Assembly: GCA_025024175.1 (NCBI GenBank) | Contig: QCXZ01000041.1 | Location: 17,789,786 to 17,853,785, forward strand | Length of the DNA stretch: 64,000 nucleotides | Direction: 5' to 3' | Origin: Rhyzopertha dominica | Lineage: Eukaryota; Arthropoda; Insecta; Coleoptera; Bostrichidae | In this document: positions 61,901 to 64,000 of the stretch, one piece after another | Layout: every line of letters begins with the position of its first letter | How positions within the stretch are numbered: the first letter of the stretch is position 1 | Translations under genes and position numbers: made by a program | The notes under the pieces: generated by a model | What the model saw: the letters and a program-made list of their open reading frames with translations, nothing else | Told to the model about the DNA's origin: nothing | The model's database searches: none

Positions 61901-62230
61901 TAAAATAATTAACAAAATACAAACTTTTGCTATAAAGTTCATATTTACAGAAATAAGCCGGTTATTCCCATGGAGAAGTTATTCCATACTTTTGAAAAAT
62001 CCTGTATAATATGGTATTACCTACCTCAAATTAGACGCGTCCAATCAGTAGTTAAAAAACAAAGGGTGCTAAACACAAATTCCTGTGATCACCTATTCCA
62101 AGTGGACATTGTGGCAAGATTTTGTACGATCATCTATAGCACAGTTCGTACTAAGTACATCGCATTTATAAGGAAAGGCGTTTCGCGTCGTACAAATCGA
62201 TACAACTAATCCGAACGACCATCCGAGGAT
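58960..62230. other. Intergenic spacer between the two mab-21 copies
   Basis: About 3.2 kb of AT-rich DNA with only short overlapping frames and no recognisable gene. One frame at 61791-62009 and others near 61560-61760 lack domain signal. Regulatory elements shared by the two genes would be expected here, but none can be named. Confidence 0.4.
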
Positions 62231-62236
62231 TGGCTC

Positions 62237-62470
62237 ATGACAGGGGCGGTAGATACGACGTTAAAGCCAGCCTCCGAGGGTGGGGTATTCTCACCTGCAT
62301 CAAGCCCACCGCTCCTGCCTCTAAAATCGCAGTGTCTATCCCGGTCTCGGCGGCGATCCATCACCGTCAGCATACGCGAGCGCGGGTCGCCGGATAACAT
62401 ATCAAAAAATCGACCCCCCCGACCCCACCCCACCAAAGAACACGCAGAAGAAGACATCATCTCCGGATGA
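62237..62470 (+). other. Upstream open frame in the leader of mab-21 copy B
   Basis: A 77-codon, Ser/Pro/Arg-rich frame whose TGA (62468-62470) overlaps an ATG at 62467 in the mab-21 frame (ATGA) and lies 26 bp before the preferred start at 62497. It sits in GC-rich leader-like DNA. There is no known domain; it may be a uORF or simply an open frame in untranslated sequence. Confidence 0.25.
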
Positions 62471-62496
62471 CCCTCAGTAGTCAGCAAACCATCACC

Positions 62497-63594
62497 ATGC
62501 TGGTGCCACCGGATATGCTGGCAGCCCAATCGAAGATGGTGTACCAGATCAACAAATATTACACGGAAAAGGTGCAGGCGAGGAAGCTGCAGATCAACAA
62601 GACTATCCAGGAGGTGTGCAGGGTCGTTCAGGATGTGCTGAAGGAAGTTGAAGTGCAAGAACCTAGATTTATTTCCTCGCTGACTGACTATAATGGTCGC
62701 TATGACGGTTTGGAGGTCGTATCCCCTGTGGAGTTTGAGGTGGTGATTTACCTGAATCAAATGGGTGTACTGAATTTCGTGGATGACGGCACCCTTCCCG
62801 GTTGTGCTGTTCTCAAACTTAGTGATGGACGCAAGCGCTCCATGTCCCTATGGGTTGAATTCATTACAGCATCCGGATATTTATCAGCGAGGAAGATGCG
62901 CTCGCGCTTCCAAACGTTAGTTGCTCAAGCTTGCGACAAGTGTTCCTACAGAGATTCGGTGAAAATGATAGCAGACACTACAGAAGTAAAGTTGAGGATA
63001 CGGGAGAGATACGTGGTTCAAATTACACCAGCTTTTAAGTGCGCTGGACTGTGGCCACGCTCTGCGGCGCACTGGCCACTACCCCAAATCCCATGGCCTC
63101 ATCCCAACCTCGTCGTCGAAGTAAAAACAGAAGGGTTTGATCTTTTATCGAAAGAGTGCATTGCATTGCAAGGAAAACAATCCGCAANGGAAGGAGACGC
63201 TTGGGTTCTGTCGTTCCTCGAAGCGGAAAATCGACTCCNGCAAGGCGGCTGCAGAAGAAGATGCCTGAGCATCCTGAAAACCCTGAGAGATCGTCACCTA
63301 GACCTGCCGGGCAATCCGGTAACCGGCTACCATATGAAAACACTCCTCCTCTACGAATGCGAGAAACATCCCCGAGAAACTGAGTGGGACGAATCGTGCA
63401 TAGCCGACAGGATCAACGGAATCTTCCTGCAGCTCATCTCCTGCCTGCAGTGCAGGAGGTGTCCACACTACTTCCTGCCGAATTTAGACCTTTTCAAGGG
63501 TAAGTCGCCGAGTGCACTGGAAAACGCGGCGAAGCAAGTGTGGAGACTGACGCGGGAGATGTTGACGAATACACGGTGTTTTGAGAAATTATAG
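62497..63594 (+). CDS. mab-21: Mab-21 family protein, copy B
   Basis: Intact single-exon gene, 365 codons from the Met of M-L-V-P-P-D-M, exactly the length of copy A. An in-frame Met ten codons upstream (62467) would add a non-conserved leader; the inner ATG has a better context (ATCACCATG) and aligns with copy A, so it is preferred. Domain order is as in copy A: helical N-terminus, nucleotidyltransferase lobe with S-P-V-E-F-E-V (76-82, both acidic residues readable here), and C-terminal helical lobe with C-L-Q-C-R-R-C-P. I count 32 differences plus 4 positions unreadable in one copy against copy A. They are concentrated in the first 92 residues, while residues 93-133 are identical. Ambiguous bases at 63187 and 63239 each affect one codon. 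The same-strand tandem arrangement, 3.9 kb from the stop of A to the start of B, indicates gene duplication. My recollection of insect Mab-21 proteins places B slightly nearer the canonical form than A. Confidence 0.96.
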   Translation: MLVPPDMLAAQSKMVYQINKYYTEKVQARKLQINKTIQEVCRVVQDVLKEVEVQEPRFISSLTDYNGRYDGLEVVSPVEFEVVIYLNQMGVLNFVDDGTLPGCAVLKLSDGRKRSMSLWVEFITASGYLSARKMRSRFQTLVAQACDKCSYRDSVKMIADTTEVKLRIRERYVVQITPAFKCAGLWPRSAAHWPLPQIPWPHPNLVVEVKTEGFDLLSKECIALQGKQSAXEGDAWVLSFLEAENRLXQGGCRRRCLSILKTLRDRHLDLPGNPVTGYHMKTLLLYECEKHPRETEWDESCIADRINGIFLQLISCLQCRRCPHYFLPNLDLFKGKSPSALENAAKQVWRLTREMLTNTRCFEKL

Positions 63595-63862
63595 CTTGAT
63601 CAGCGGGTGGTGCGAACACGCGCTCAGTGGTATGTGTGTTTTGTGCGTTTGTTTTCGCGACGTGAAGGATGCACTCAAGTGCGCTAAGGAATCGCGTCGT
63701 CGACAAGAAGTACTAGATGTTGGAACGTGGAGTAATGGTCCTACATGTTAAATAATTGATTATCCAGACTGTGATTTATTGCTAACTTGAGACTGTTCAT
63801 GTATTNATACAGTAATAATGGGAAGACCGATTGGTTTTATACGTTTTGAGTTGAAGGAATCC

Positions 63863-63868
63863 AATAAA
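63863..63868 (+). terminator. Poly(A) signal of mab-21 copy B
   Basis: AATAAA about 270 bp after the stop codon, in CCAATAAAGG. It is the first match downstream in an AT-rich trailer. The remaining 130 bp of the window hold nothing recognisable. Confidence 0.5.
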
Positions 63869-64000
63869 GGTACCTAATTTATGCATTAGTTTCTGCAGTA
63901 GTTTCATTTACCAAATTAAGGTTTACTTGAACTTCTCATAAAAATAAAACATGTAAAGCTAAATGTAAAGAAAATCTACATCTTCGGTTGAACTGGCAAT

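Noticed and set aside
62206..62760. 184-codon minus-strand frame across the start of mab-21 copy B
   Set aside because: It is antisense to the conserved coding sequence and its GC-rich leader; conservation of the plus-strand protein explains its openness.

Overview
The window looks like a piece of an AT-rich arthropod nuclear genome, most likely an insect. The evidence is two mab-21 family genes with insect-type N-termini, Ty3/Gypsy, Penelope-like and LINE relics, hAT-type and TA-target DNA transposon derivatives, and abundant TACCTAC/GTAGGTA words of the kind common in aphid-like and lepidopteran DNA. The order cannot be fixed from sequence alone. Two runs of exactly 100 N (19454-19553 and 50517-50616) are assembly gaps of unknown true size.

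Layout. 1-16.8 kb is gene-poor DNA with transposon fossils: a LINE endonuclease scrap, a 740-bp TA-flanked inverted-repeat element, a 1.4-kb hAT-like element with a perfect 8-bp target duplication, and a decayed Penelope-like element. 16.8-19.45 kb is the 3' half of a Ty3/Gypsy retrotransposon on the minus strand (LTR plus pol with one in-frame stop), cut by the first gap. 19.55-27.88 kb is a 142-bp satellite (called Sat1 here) whose orientation flips at about 20091. 28.0-41.5 kb is mostly unrecognised DNA with a small inverted-repeat element built round a GAATTC-rich minisatellite, a LINE 3' relic and a perfect 84-bp-arm hairpin. 41.53-54.01 kb holds a second satellite of 141 bp (Sat2) and then, after the second gap, Sat1 again. 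54.8-55.7 kb is another hAT-like element. 57.4-63.6 kb carries two intronless, tandem, same-strand mab-21 genes of identical length (365 aa), the only clearly intact protein-coding genes here.

The main result is structural. The Sat2 and Sat1 block at 41531-54006 is bounded by imperfect 56-bp terminal inverted repeats with TA on both sides. Sat2 is recognisably the reverse complement of Sat1, diverged but with the same monomer length and the same spacing between conserved blocks. The block therefore reads as one very large fold-back-like transposon whose two inverted arms are long satellite arrays. A second copy of its right end, identical over 265 bp but in different flanking DNA, closes the first Sat1 array at 28039. 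The satellites here seem to be the expanded arms of a mobile element rather than independent arrays. Both arrays also show higher-order repeat organisation.
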